DNA from: Thermoproteota archaeon
GTDB lineage: Archaea > Thermoproteota > Methanomethylicia > Methanomethylicales > Methanomethylicaceae
DNA: 7,948 nucleotides
Direction of reading: 5' to 3'
Assembly (NCBI GenBank): GCA_004347955.1
Contig: QNVH01000014.1
Coordinates: 12,017-19,964 of the forward strand
Shown here: positions 1-5,978 of the stretch, piece by piece
Layout: every line of letters begins with the position of its first letter
Position numbering within the stretch: position 1 is the first letter of the stretch
The notes under the pieces: model-generated
The model's input: the letters and a program-made list of their open reading frames with translations, nothing else
What the model was told of the DNA's origin: nothing
Databases searched by the model: none
Made by a program: the position numbers and the translations under genes

Positions 1-707
1 TGGGGGAGCCTGCGTGTGTGGTATTCTTCTCAGGGTGCAATTTTGACTGCGGATACTGCCAGAACTGGCGGCTCAAGAGGAGTAAGGAGGAAGACCTAAC
101 GGAGATAGAGAAGGTAAAAAAGGCTATATCCGAGAACAAGCTGGTCACTGCCTGCAAGGTCACAGGTGGAGAGCCGCTCCTGCAGCTGGACGCCCTCCTC
201 GAGATCGGGAGGTTTGTCAAGTCTATCGGTTTGAAGTTCGGGATAGACACTAACGGCTCGTTGCCAGAGGTCCTCGCCAAGGTAATGCCCATCCTCGATC
301 TTGTCTCCATAGACATAAAGGCTGAGCTCAGAGAGGAGAGTTACAGGAGGGTAACAGGGCTCAGATCTCCTCCGGTAGCCGAAGTCATCAGATCGATCGA
401 AATTGCAATGAGGTCGAAAGCCCAAGTGGAGCTCCGGATGGTGGTTATCCCCGGATACAACGACAGCGTAAGCACAATTAAATCCATCTCAGAAAACCTG
501 AAGGGGCTTGGGTACGAGGAGAAGGCGTCAAGGGGCGAGGCATGCCTCAACCTCATTGAGTTCGTCCCGGAGAATGCGTTCGATGAAGAATTCAGGAGGA
601 TAAAAAACCCCTCAGTCTCTCTTCTCCGTGAACTTGCCCTGGCGTCCGGACTCAAAAATGTGAGGATCACTCACAGGGGCATTGGCATCTGCCAGCCAGT
701 GAGCTGA
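1..707 (+). CDS. Radical SAM protein, NrdG2 / pyruvate-formate-lyase-activase type (5' partial)
   Basis: The reading frame is open to the left window edge. The first complete codon is at 3, and residues GEPAC precede the GTG at 18, so that GTG is internal and the true start lies upstream. The radical SAM signature CxxxCxxC is at 36-59 (C-NFD-C-GY-C), binding the 4Fe-4S cluster that cleaves S-adenosylmethionine. A GGEP SAM-binding motif follows at 165-176, then IDTNGS and the strand SIDIKA, an order typical of the NrdG2/PFL-activase branch. Members of that branch generate a glycyl radical on an anaerobic ribonucleotide reductase or related enzyme; the actual partner cannot be told here. About 235 residues are visible, close to full family length, so only a short N-terminus is missing. 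The C-terminal part (EFVPEN..., ITHRGIG) is complete to the TGA at 705-707. The gene is separated from the pilus genes by its own downstream promoter. The radical SAM call is firm; the exact subfamily is moderate. Confidence 0.9.
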   Translation, partial: GEPACVVFFSGCNFDCGYCQNWRLKRSKEEDLTEIEKVKKAISENKLVTACKVTGGEPLLQLDALLEIGRFVKSIGLKFGIDTNGSLPEVLAKVMPILDLVSIDIKAELREESYRRVTGLRSPPVAEVIRSIEIAMRSKAQVELRMVVIPGYNDSVSTIKSISENLKGLGYEEKASRGEACLNLIEFVPENAFDEEFRRIKNPSVSLLRELALASGLKNVRITHRGIGICQPVS

Positions 708-717
708 CCATTTCGCC

Positions 718-730
718 CCGAATTTATATA
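718..730 (+). promoter_or_regulatory. Archaeal BRE/TATA promoter for the pilus operon
   Basis: CCGAA followed directly by TTTATATA (723-730) fits an archaeal BRE plus TATA box. The box centre is about 26 bases before the ATG at 753, which places the expected transcription start at or next to that codon, so the first transcript may be leaderless. It is the only strong promoter-like element in the 45-base gap after the radical SAM gene and is correctly placed to drive the downstream genes. Confidence 0.7.
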
Positions 731-752
731 ACCCTGATCTCTACGAGGAAAA

Positions 753-1153
753 ATGAGAGGAAAGAGAATCGATAAAAAGAGATCTCCACACCAATCATAA
801 CAATACTGGTAACGGTCGCTGCCCTCGCAGTCACAGGGATGGCGATAACGTGGATGGCTTCTACGGGATCCGCCGCATCGATGCAGGGAGCGCTGATAAT
901 AATAGGCACGCCTGTTGTCCAGAACGACACGCTCTACATGACTGTGAAGAACATAGGAACAGCGGACGCAAAAATGGTCTCCTGCAACCTGAACTCCACT
1001 CTTAGCAGTAGCTTCACCCCAAGCATAATAAGAGCAGGGGAGAGCGTCTCTCTCCAGGTAAAGTTCTCCCAGCCCTTCTCCCCAGGGCAGACTGTGAGGG
1101 GAACCATCAGTACCGATCAAGGCACCCTGCAGTTCAGTGCTCTCTCCCAATAA
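753..1153 (+). CDS. Pilin-like protein (archaeal class III prepilin), split by an apparent frameshift near 774-781
   Basis: Read from ATG 753, the frame gives MRGKRIDKKRSPHQS and stops at TAA 798-800. The frame that ends at TAA 1151-1153 has no ATG, GTG or TTG between an in-frame TAA at 773-775 and the ATG at 839. Joining the two near the A5 run at 774-778 gives MRGKRIDKK followed by x-ISTPIITILV and AALAVTGMAITWM: a charged leader, an ISTPI-type mature N-terminus and a helix, the usual plan of an archaeal pilin. The body (about 100 residues) is beta-rich with TVKNIGTADAK, a pattern common in archaeal pilin and CARDB-like domains, and has NDT and NST glycosylation sequons. The joined product would be about 132 residues. 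An ORF starting at ATG 839 (104 residues) would lack the signal and most of the helix, so it is unlikely to be the native product. GAGG at 745-748 lies 4 bases before ATG 753. Likely the main or a minor subunit of the filament built by the downstream genes. The break may be a sequence error, a real mutation or recoding. Confidence 0.7.
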
Positions 1154-1156
1154 CCC

Positions 1157-1163
1157 TTTTTTT
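1157..1163 (+). terminator. T7 tract after the pilin gene, possible partial archaeal terminator
   Basis: A run of seven T residues sits 3 bases after the pilin stop codon, in the 21-base gap before the ATPase. Archaeal RNA polymerase can terminate at T-rich tracts without a hairpin. Partial termination here would give more pilin mRNA than assembly-machine mRNA. I see no stem before it, and it is short, so this is tentative. Confidence 0.35.
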
Positions 1164-1168
1164 GGAGG
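1164..1168 (+). promoter_or_regulatory. Shine-Dalgarno site of the ATPase gene
   Basis: GGAGG lies 6 bases before the ATG at 1175 and supports that start. The nearer ATG at 1170 runs into a stop after two codons and is not used. Confidence 0.7.
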
Positions 1169-1174
1169 GATGGG

Positions 1175-2866
1175 ATGAGGTGGAGAAGGGGAGCCAGACC
1201 TGAAGCCTTAGAGGAGCTTTTGTCAGCCCCCGTTGACGAGCTGGAGAAGAAGGCTTACGAGGAGCTTGAAAAGGGCAAGAGGTCGAAGTTTGACCTCCCA
1301 ATGCTTAGCATAAGAACCTCTCAAGCGTACCTCAGCGGTGTCAAGGTGATCGAGAGTTACAGCGTCGGGATGAGCACGGTCTACATCACTAGGGATTATG
1401 AGTATCTGGTTCAAGATCCGCCCTTGACTCCAGAAGAGCAGTCCAGGCTGAGGGAGCTTGCCTCCAAACTTCTCTTCCTCATGCCCTCGTCTGTGGTTGC
1501 TGATGAGGCTAAGTTTGACGAGTACCTGGTGAAGGCAGGTCTAAGGGATCGGCGTTACGTTTACTTCCTTAAGAGGGAGATCTTGGGTTACGGGCTACTG
1601 GACCCTCTAATTCACGATGCCCGGGTCGAGGACGTTGTGGTTGCATCGTCAAAGAACCCAGTCTCATGCATACATTCCGACTACGGGACTATGCCCACAA
1701 ACATAGTCTTCTACCCAGAGGAGCTCGATCGATATATCGAGAAGCTCGTTTACGCGAGTGGGAAGTCGATATCTTTGTACAGGCCCATTGTGAGCATCCG
1801 ATTGCCGGATGGCAGCCGCCTATCCGCATCCTACAAAAAGGAGGTATCCCCGTCTGGGTCCAATTTCATCATAAGAAAGTTCCCTGAGAAACCATGGTCC
1901 ATAACCTCATTGATGCTGCTGAACACAATTCCGCCGGAGATGGCGGCCTGGCTCATGATCTTGCTGGAATACAAGAAGGCCTTCCTCGTCTGTGGAGCCA
2001 TGGGGACAGGGAAGACCTCCCTGATCAATGCGATTTGCAACATGATACCTGAGAGGTCTGTGATCGTGACAATTGAAGATACGCCAGAGCTGCGCCTGGT
2101 TCACCCCAACAGGATCTCGCTTGTTGTACGGGAGTCGGCGACGCTTGAGGAGAGGGGCGAGATCGGAATGTTTGCCCTCGTCAAGGAGGCGCTCAGGATG
2201 TCTGCGGATTACATAATAGTAGGCGAGGTTAGGGGCGAGGAGGGAAGAATATGGGCTCAAGCCATCATGACCGGGCACGGAGGGGTCACTTCGCTCCACG
2301 CTGAGAGCCCAAACGCAGCCCTGGAGAGGCTGGCTTCCCCTCCAATACTGGTGGAGAGAGGGGCGCTGAAATCCCTGGCAGGAATAGTCTTCGTGGGAAA
2401 GACCACTGTCCGCAACGAAGATCAGATTTTGCAGAGGAGGAGGGCGATGAATTTCTATGACCTTGGTGAGGACTTTGAGCTCAGGCCGCTATTCGCCTAC
2501 GACCCGGAGAAGGACGCCTTCTCCTCGAGCGAAAAACTGATCTCAGAATCCAAAGGAGCAGAGAGGATAGTCACAGAGACCGGAATATCGAGGAGTCGGC
2601 TAATAGAGATGTACCGGGACAGGGTGAAGTTTCTCGCCGAACTTGAGAAAATTGCAAGGGTTAGACCAGAGTTCAGAGAATACGGGACTGTTACAAAGGT
2701 TGTCTGGGCATTCCAATCCTGTCCCCACACCCTAGACCTTGACTCCCTAGTTATTACTCCCGAGGGAAAAGTAAAGGTCTCTCCCTATTTGGAAGCTGGA
2801 GTGAGGACCAAGGATTACAGGGACGGGCAGCGCCATGAAAAACTTTGGGGAATCCGCGGTGGATGA
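1175..2866 (+). CDS. Type II/IV secretion system (pilus assembly) ATPase, GspE/VirB11-like
   Basis: A 563-residue cytoplasmic ATPase expected to form a hexamer and power pilin polymerisation with the membrane platform encoded next. An N-terminal domain (about 1-220) contains VQDPPLTPEEQSRLREL and the conserved SIRLPDGSR segment. The nucleotide-binding core follows: Walker A GAMGTGKTS at residues 274-282, Asp box IEDTPEL at 300-306, Walker B region DYIIVGEVRG at 345-354 with the family's Glu in GEVRG, and His box TGHGGVTSLHAES at 366-378. All key residues look intact. Residues from about 430 to 563 form an extension beyond the core, as in many archaeal TadA-type ATPases; its last 45 residues have no motif I recognise. 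The start at 1175 has a good Shine-Dalgarno site. The stop is 3 bases before the next gene, so the two are probably co-translated. It could belong to an archaellum (ArlI) only if other arl genes were present; none are seen, so a pilus role is favoured. Confidence 0.95.
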   Translation: MRWRRGARPEALEELLSAPVDELEKKAYEELEKGKRSKFDLPMLSIRTSQAYLSGVKVIESYSVGMSTVYITRDYEYLVQDPPLTPEEQSRLRELASKLLFLMPSSVVADEAKFDEYLVKAGLRDRRYVYFLKREILGYGLLDPLIHDARVEDVVVASSKNPVSCIHSDYGTMPTNIVFYPEELDRYIEKLVYASGKSISLYRPIVSIRLPDGSRLSASYKKEVSPSGSNFIIRKFPEKPWSITSLMLLNTIPPEMAAWLMILLEYKKAFLVCGAMGTGKTSLINAICNMIPERSVIVTIEDTPELRLVHPNRISLVVRESATLEERGEIGMFALVKEALRMSADYIIVGEVRGEEGRIWAQAIMTGHGGVTSLHAESPNAALERLASPPILVERGALKSLAGIVFVGKTTVRNEDQILQRRRAMNFYDLGEDFELRPLFAYDPEKDAFSSSEKLISESKGAERIVTETGISRSRLIEMYRDRVKFLAELEKIARVRPEFREYGTVTKVVWAFQSCPHTLDLDSLVITPEGKVKVSPYLEAGVRTKDYRDGQRHEKLWGIRGG

Positions 2867-2869
2867 AAA

Positions 2870-4672
2870 ATGCCTAGAAGTGCAGTTGGGATGTCGCCCG
2901 GTGAGCACAGGACCTCCGCTGAAAACCAGAATACGTGCCCCGGACCTGGGGCGGGTGATTCGCCAGAATCCATACCAAAGCCTAATATCTGCACCCGCAT
3001 CCGCGACAAGGTTACTCTTGCTCTGGCGGAAAGGATCTCAATGAGACTCTACAGTAGCGGGGTGTCGACTAGCCCTATAGACTACTCCATGAAGGTCCTC
3101 AAGGAGCTTGTTATATTCTCATCCTTGATTTTGGCACCCCTTTTACTCCGACCACTTTTGCCCTCGGAACCGTTCACGTACCTCTTGGCTGGCGCAACCA
3201 TACTGCCCGCCGCACTGGTTATTGATCTCATCCTCAGGCCTTTGTTAGCGACGTACAACAGAAAGAAGGCGTGCGAGAGAGAACTGCCCTTCTTTGCCAC
3301 ATATCTTACAATGGCATCGGCGTCTGGAATCCCTGCGACCTCTGCTTTTGAGCACCTGAAGGACCTCAAGCACCTGCCTCAGTTCAAAAAGGAGTGGTAC
3401 CGGATAGAAAAAGTCCGAAGGTTATACGCCCTGAACCCTTTTGAGGCGATATTGTTCGAAGGGAAGCACCACCCCCTGGACTCAGTCAAGGACCTGTACA
3501 TAACTTCGATCTCGGCCCAGAGAGAAGGAGGCGAGGTCCTGTCTGTGATGCGGTACGAGCTCCTCAAACTCTTCTCGCTCCTTCAGGGAAGGTTGAAGAC
3601 CTTTTCAGACAAATTCTCCCTGATGACGTCCGCCGAGATAATAGCATTCATAATGCTCCCCATGGGCACGATAACTGTTGGTGTGCTGTTTAGCGGCATT
3701 CTCGGCATTCCAATACTATTCTTTGCTTGCTTTGTCTTCCCCACAATAGTTGCGGTCTTTTTGAGTCTGATGATAGACACCTACACCCCGAAGGAGCTGA
3801 CCGAGGATGTCGACCACGGAGCTCTGGTCAAGTTCCTCCTGCCGGTACTGCCCTTTGCCCTACTTTTGGTGAGGGTTTTCGGTCCTGCATTGCCTCTATA
3901 CTATGCGTTCGGGATTTCGCTGGTGACGTTCACCCTGCCAGCAGTGAGGCACTACGCGCCGGCAAGGAAAAGGACAAAAGAGGTCATCGCAACCCTTCCG
4001 TCCTTTACGCGGTCTATCGCCGAGGAGGTGAAGAAGGGAGTTTCCCCCAGGATGGCAATGATCAAACTTTGCGAGGGGAGGTCTTTCAACGCGTCCTTCG
4101 ACAGGCTCCTCCACAGGCTGGCAAGTTATCTGAAGGTAGGCTGCCCAATAGCCGGGGCACTGTCATGCGTTGAGGGGCCCTGGATAGCAAAGGTCTCACT
4201 AGAGCTGCTCGATAGGGCAGAGGTGATGGGGGCAGACCCAAAGAGCCTTGACTTCCTTTCCGAGCTCGTCGCCAACATGTTCCTGGGGCACAAGTCGATG
4301 GAGTCTCAGACCAGGTTCTTCGTCGTCATGAGCTACGTCAATACGCTCCTGCTGGCCTTCAGCACCTCCATAGTGGTGGAGATCGTTGCCAGGCTATTTA
4401 CAAGGGTGGCAGAGGCGGTCACCATAATCAACCTGCCGCTGGGGATGTCCTTCATATCAGGCGAACAGCTCAATTTGCTGATAGTGGTAGCCTACACGGC
4501 GGTGGTGTACAACTCTTACTTGCTAGGCTTGCTTGGGGGTAAAGTTAGCAACGGAGGATCTATTGTGGACGGACTTCTGAGCAGCACCGTGTGCACAGCT
4601 CTTTCCATGGCAGGCATACTCCTTTTTAAAGATCTAGGCTTTATAAGAGCGCTCACCCTTTGGGGGCAGTAA
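2870..4672 (+). CDS. Pilus assembly membrane platform, fused TadB/TadC (ArlJ/GspF-like) protein
   Basis: A 600-residue polytopic membrane protein, the expected partner of the upstream ATPase. It contains two T2SSF-type halves in tandem. The first cytoplasmic domain is at about 130-250 (ERELPFFATYLTMASASGIP) and the second at about 366-480 (ATLPSFTRSIAEEVKKGVSP). Hydrophobic segments are near 80-98, 103-126, 254-276, 278-301, 321-338, 340-358, 482-509, 533-553 and 567-587. This double arrangement is known from archaeal pilus and Tad-like systems, where one long protein replaces separate TadB and TadC. ATG 2870 is 3 bases after the ATPase stop and has GGTGGAT just before it. The first 40 residues are rich in Pro, Gly and Ser and look disordered, so ATG 2891 is an alternative. 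ATG 3041 is unlikely, because it would cut off the conserved amphipathic stretch before the first membrane helix. The stop overlaps the next start as TAATG. Confidence 0.92.
   Translation: MPRSAVGMSPGEHRTSAENQNTCPGPGAGDSPESIPKPNICTRIRDKVTLALAERISMRLYSSGVSTSPIDYSMKVLKELVIFSSLILAPLLLRPLLPSEPFTYLLAGATILPAALVIDLILRPLLATYNRKKACERELPFFATYLTMASASGIPATSAFEHLKDLKHLPQFKKEWYRIEKVRRLYALNPFEAILFEGKHHPLDSVKDLYITSISAQREGGEVLSVMRYELLKLFSLLQGRLKTFSDKFSLMTSAEIIAFIMLPMGTITVGVLFSGILGIPILFFACFVFPTIVAVFLSLMIDTYTPKELTEDVDHGALVKFLLPVLPFALLLVRVFGPALPLYYAFGISLVTFTLPAVRHYAPARKRTKEVIATLPSFTRSIAEEVKKGVSPRMAMIKLCEGRSFNASFDRLLHRLASYLKVGCPIAGALSCVEGPWIAKVSLELLDRAEVMGADPKSLDFLSELVANMFLGHKSMESQTRFFVVMSYVNTLLLAFSTSIVVEIVARLFTRVAEAVTIINLPLGMSFISGEQLNLLIVVAYTAVVYNSYLLGLLGGKVSNGGSIVDGLLSSTVCTALSMAGILLFKDLGFIRALTLWGQ
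4640..4646 (+). promoter_or_regulatory. Possible internal TATA box before the small-protein genes
   Basis: TTTATAA lies inside the end of the membrane platform gene, its centre about 28 bases before the ATG at 4672. That spacing would suit a leaderless start for the small pilin-like genes. No convincing BRE precedes it and it also encodes protein (GFIRA region), so it may be chance. Confidence 0.2.
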
Positions 4673-5085
4673 TGGATCAGAGCATTGAGGCCATAATCGC
4701 GACTATGCTGTTTTTGGGCGCCTTTGCCTTCTCTCAGTATATACTGCTCTTGGCGTACTCCTCTGTGGTGAGCGGAGAGGTCGAAGAGATCAAAACGGAC
4801 ATAGCATCCATGGTCTCCAGCTCCATAGTGATGGAAAATTCCTGCTCTCACCAGAAATGGGCGAGCTGGAACCCCTCATCAACTCCAGAGCAATACGGGG
4901 TCCCTCAAGGCACAAAGATCTGGATCAACGCATCATACCTGTGCTTGAACGATGCGGGTGAGCTGATCTTACTGGACATGAGGACTTCTGGGGCTCCACT
5001 CCAAGGAAGCGGAACATGCGAATACGACAGGTTAGTGCTGTTGGATGATGGCAACCTTGTTCTGCTGAGGGTGGTGATCGGGTAG
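4672..5085 (+). CDS. Small pilin-like protein with N-terminal membrane helix (1 of 4)
   Basis: A 137-residue protein. The chosen ATG overlaps the upstream stop as TAATG; the only longer option is a TTG at 4660, which has no advantage. Residues 1-8 are short and hydrophilic (MDQSIEAI). A hydrophobic helix runs to about residue 29 (IATMLFLGAFAFSQYILLLA), followed by an extracytoplasmic domain of about 105 residues. The domain has three cysteines (in NSCSH, YLCLN and GTCEY) and one N-glycosylation sequon (NAS). The QSIEA-helix start resembles small proteins encoded in other archaeal Tad-like clusters, such as those with QAHTLEA starts in haloarchaea; this is a resemblance by eye, not a family assignment. 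No canonical class III cleavage site (K/R-G before the helix) is visible, so it may stay membrane-anchored. A role as a minor pilin or pseudopilin is inferred from the operon position. Confidence 0.82.
   Translation: MDQSIEAIIATMLFLGAFAFSQYILLLAYSSVVSGEVEEIKTDIASMVSSSIVMENSCSHQKWASWNPSSTPEQYGVPQGTKIWINASYLCLNDAGELILLDMRTSGAPLQGSGTCEYDRLVLLDDGNLVLLRVVIG
5073..5078 (+). promoter_or_regulatory. Shine-Dalgarno site for the second small protein
   Basis: GGTGAT, an exact piece of the archaeal GGAGGTGATC site, lies within the end of the preceding gene and 7 bases before ATG 5086. It fixes that start. Confidence 0.65.
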
Positions 5086-5487
5086 ATGGACGATGGTGTT
5101 GCTAGGATCTACGATTGTGTGCTTGCCATGGTGATACTCATGATCGCGGTAATTGTGATACTGGGGCATGTCAGTTCCTTCGCTGTGGCGGGGGGCTCAC
5201 AGGAGATAGGGGAGCTTGCTTCAAACCTCCTGCTCTTTCTGGAGAAAAAGGGGTTGCTCTCATCGATGGTGTTCTCCCAAGAGTACGACAGGATCGAGAG
5301 TGTAGTGTCGCAGTTACTCCCTCCTGGGCTGGGCTTCAGGATAAGCGTCTACACGTGTGATTGGAAGCCGCTGTGGTCGGTGGACCACCAGTTCAAGTTG
5401 GGAAGAACCTCATCGGCACTCATATTCTTGAGCGGTTATCAGGGCAAATTTGATCCCAGGGTCGTTATTTTGACCTTGGCGAGGTGA
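5086..5487 (+). CDS. Small pilin-like protein with N-terminal membrane helix (2 of 4)
   Basis: A 133-residue protein whose ATG directly follows the upstream TAG (TAGATG), with a well-placed GGTGAT site. After MDDGVARIYD there is a strong hydrophobic helix (about residues 11-27, with VLAMVILMIAVIVIL), then the segment ELASNLLLFLEKKGLL and the C-terminal pattern LLPPGLGFRISVYTCDW. The combination of one N-terminal helix, an 'LLxxLxxxGLL' stretch and 'LPPxxGxxxxVY' recurs in small proteins of archaeal pilus clusters as I know them, so it is probably a conserved component and not a random ORF. Two cysteines are present; no N-glycosylation sequon and no clear prepilin cleavage site. Its exact role is unknown; a minor pilin or pseudopilin tip/priming component is the most economical inference. 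The end overlaps a GTG at 5484, but the next gene more likely starts at 5496. Confidence 0.82.
   Translation: MDDGVARIYDCVLAMVILMIAVIVILGHVSSFAVAGGSQEIGELASNLLLFLEKKGLLSSMVFSQEYDRIESVVSQLLPPGLGFRISVYTCDWKPLWSVDHQFKLGRTSSALIFLSGYQGKFDPRVVILTLAR
5481..5487 (+). promoter_or_regulatory. Strong Shine-Dalgarno site deciding the start of the third small protein
   Basis: GAGGTGA spans the stop codon of the upstream gene and lies 8 bases before ATG 5496. It favours that ATG over the GTG at 5484, which sits inside the site itself. Confidence 0.7.
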
Positions 5488-5495
5488 GGGGAACG

Positions 5496-5978
5496 ATGAG
5501 GGGTTTTGGGATGGTGCCAAGGGGGCGCACGGCCCAGGCCGCACCCCTCACGCTGATCCTCTTGACTGTGACTATGTTATCCATGACCAGCATATTCGTG
5601 AGCAATTCCCTTGTTTTGATCTCGAAGGTCAGATATGACGATTCTGCCCTCAAAATGCGCGTGATAAATACAGTCCATGGCTGCGTGGAGTACTTGTTCG
5701 CATCTGATCCCGGGACATCTCTGACGATTATTGTCAACATGCCCTCCGGCGATGTAACCTTCACCTCAGATTCGGTGATTTTTGAAGGGGGGACACTTCC
5801 AGACATATACGACGCCCACTCCATAGTGAGGTCTGTCTCTTGTGGACAGATAGTCTACGACAGTTCCAAGATCTGCCTCACCCCGGCGTCCATCCACCCA
5901 GAACTTTCTAGGGTGACCTTTTCGGTTGGGATGTTTGGCAAGGTCAAGAAGATCTCCATAGAGGTTGAGAGGCTTTGA
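5496..5978 (+). CDS. Small pilin-like protein with N-terminal membrane helix (3 of 4)
   Basis: A 160-residue protein from ATG 5496, chosen because GAGGTGA is 8 bases upstream. The N-terminus is positively charged (arginines at 2, 9 and 11), followed by a hydrophobic helix at about 16-40 (APLTLILLTVTMLSM...). The layout suits a class III (type IV prepilin-like) signal: R9-G10 or R11-T12-A13 could precede cleavage, though neither is canonical. The extracytoplasmic part of about 115 residues has a predicted beta character and three cysteines (HGCVE, VSCGQ, KICLT), and ends in a charged segment. No N-glycosylation sequon was seen. The gene begins 8 bases after the upstream stop and ends overlapping the next start (TTGA). 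I do not recognise a specific family; the role is inferred from operon and topology. Confidence 0.8.
   Translation: MRGFGMVPRGRTAQAAPLTLILLTVTMLSMTSIFVSNSLVLISKVRYDDSALKMRVINTVHGCVEYLFASDPGTSLTIIVNMPSGDVTFTSDSVIFEGGTLPDIYDAHSIVRSVSCGQIVYDSSKICLTPASIHPELSRVTFSVGMFGKVKKISIEVERL

Noticed and set aside
1..707. The radical SAM gene as part of the pilus system
   Set aside because: It ends before a separate strong promoter, belongs to an anaerobic enzyme activation family, and nothing in it points to surface structures; it is probably just a neighbour.
671..1150. A 159-codon open frame on the minus strand over the pilin gene
   Set aside because: It is antisense to a recognisable pilin body and to the promoter, has no family features, and its composition is that expected of a shadow frame.
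839..1153. Taking ATG 839 as the true start of the pilin
   Set aside because: It falls inside the hydrophobic helix, has no ribosome site, and discards the ISTPI segment that is clearly coding just upstream in the same frame.
2835..3044. Plus-strand open frame bridging the ATPase end and the platform start
   Set aside because: It overlaps two well-supported genes in another frame and shows no motif or hydrophobic pattern; chance overlap.
1175..4672. An archaellum (arlI/arlJ) operon
   Set aside because: No archaellin-specific partners (arlF, arlG, arlH or arlX-like) are present, the membrane protein is the double TadBC form, and the neighbours are minor-pilin-like proteins and an adhesin.
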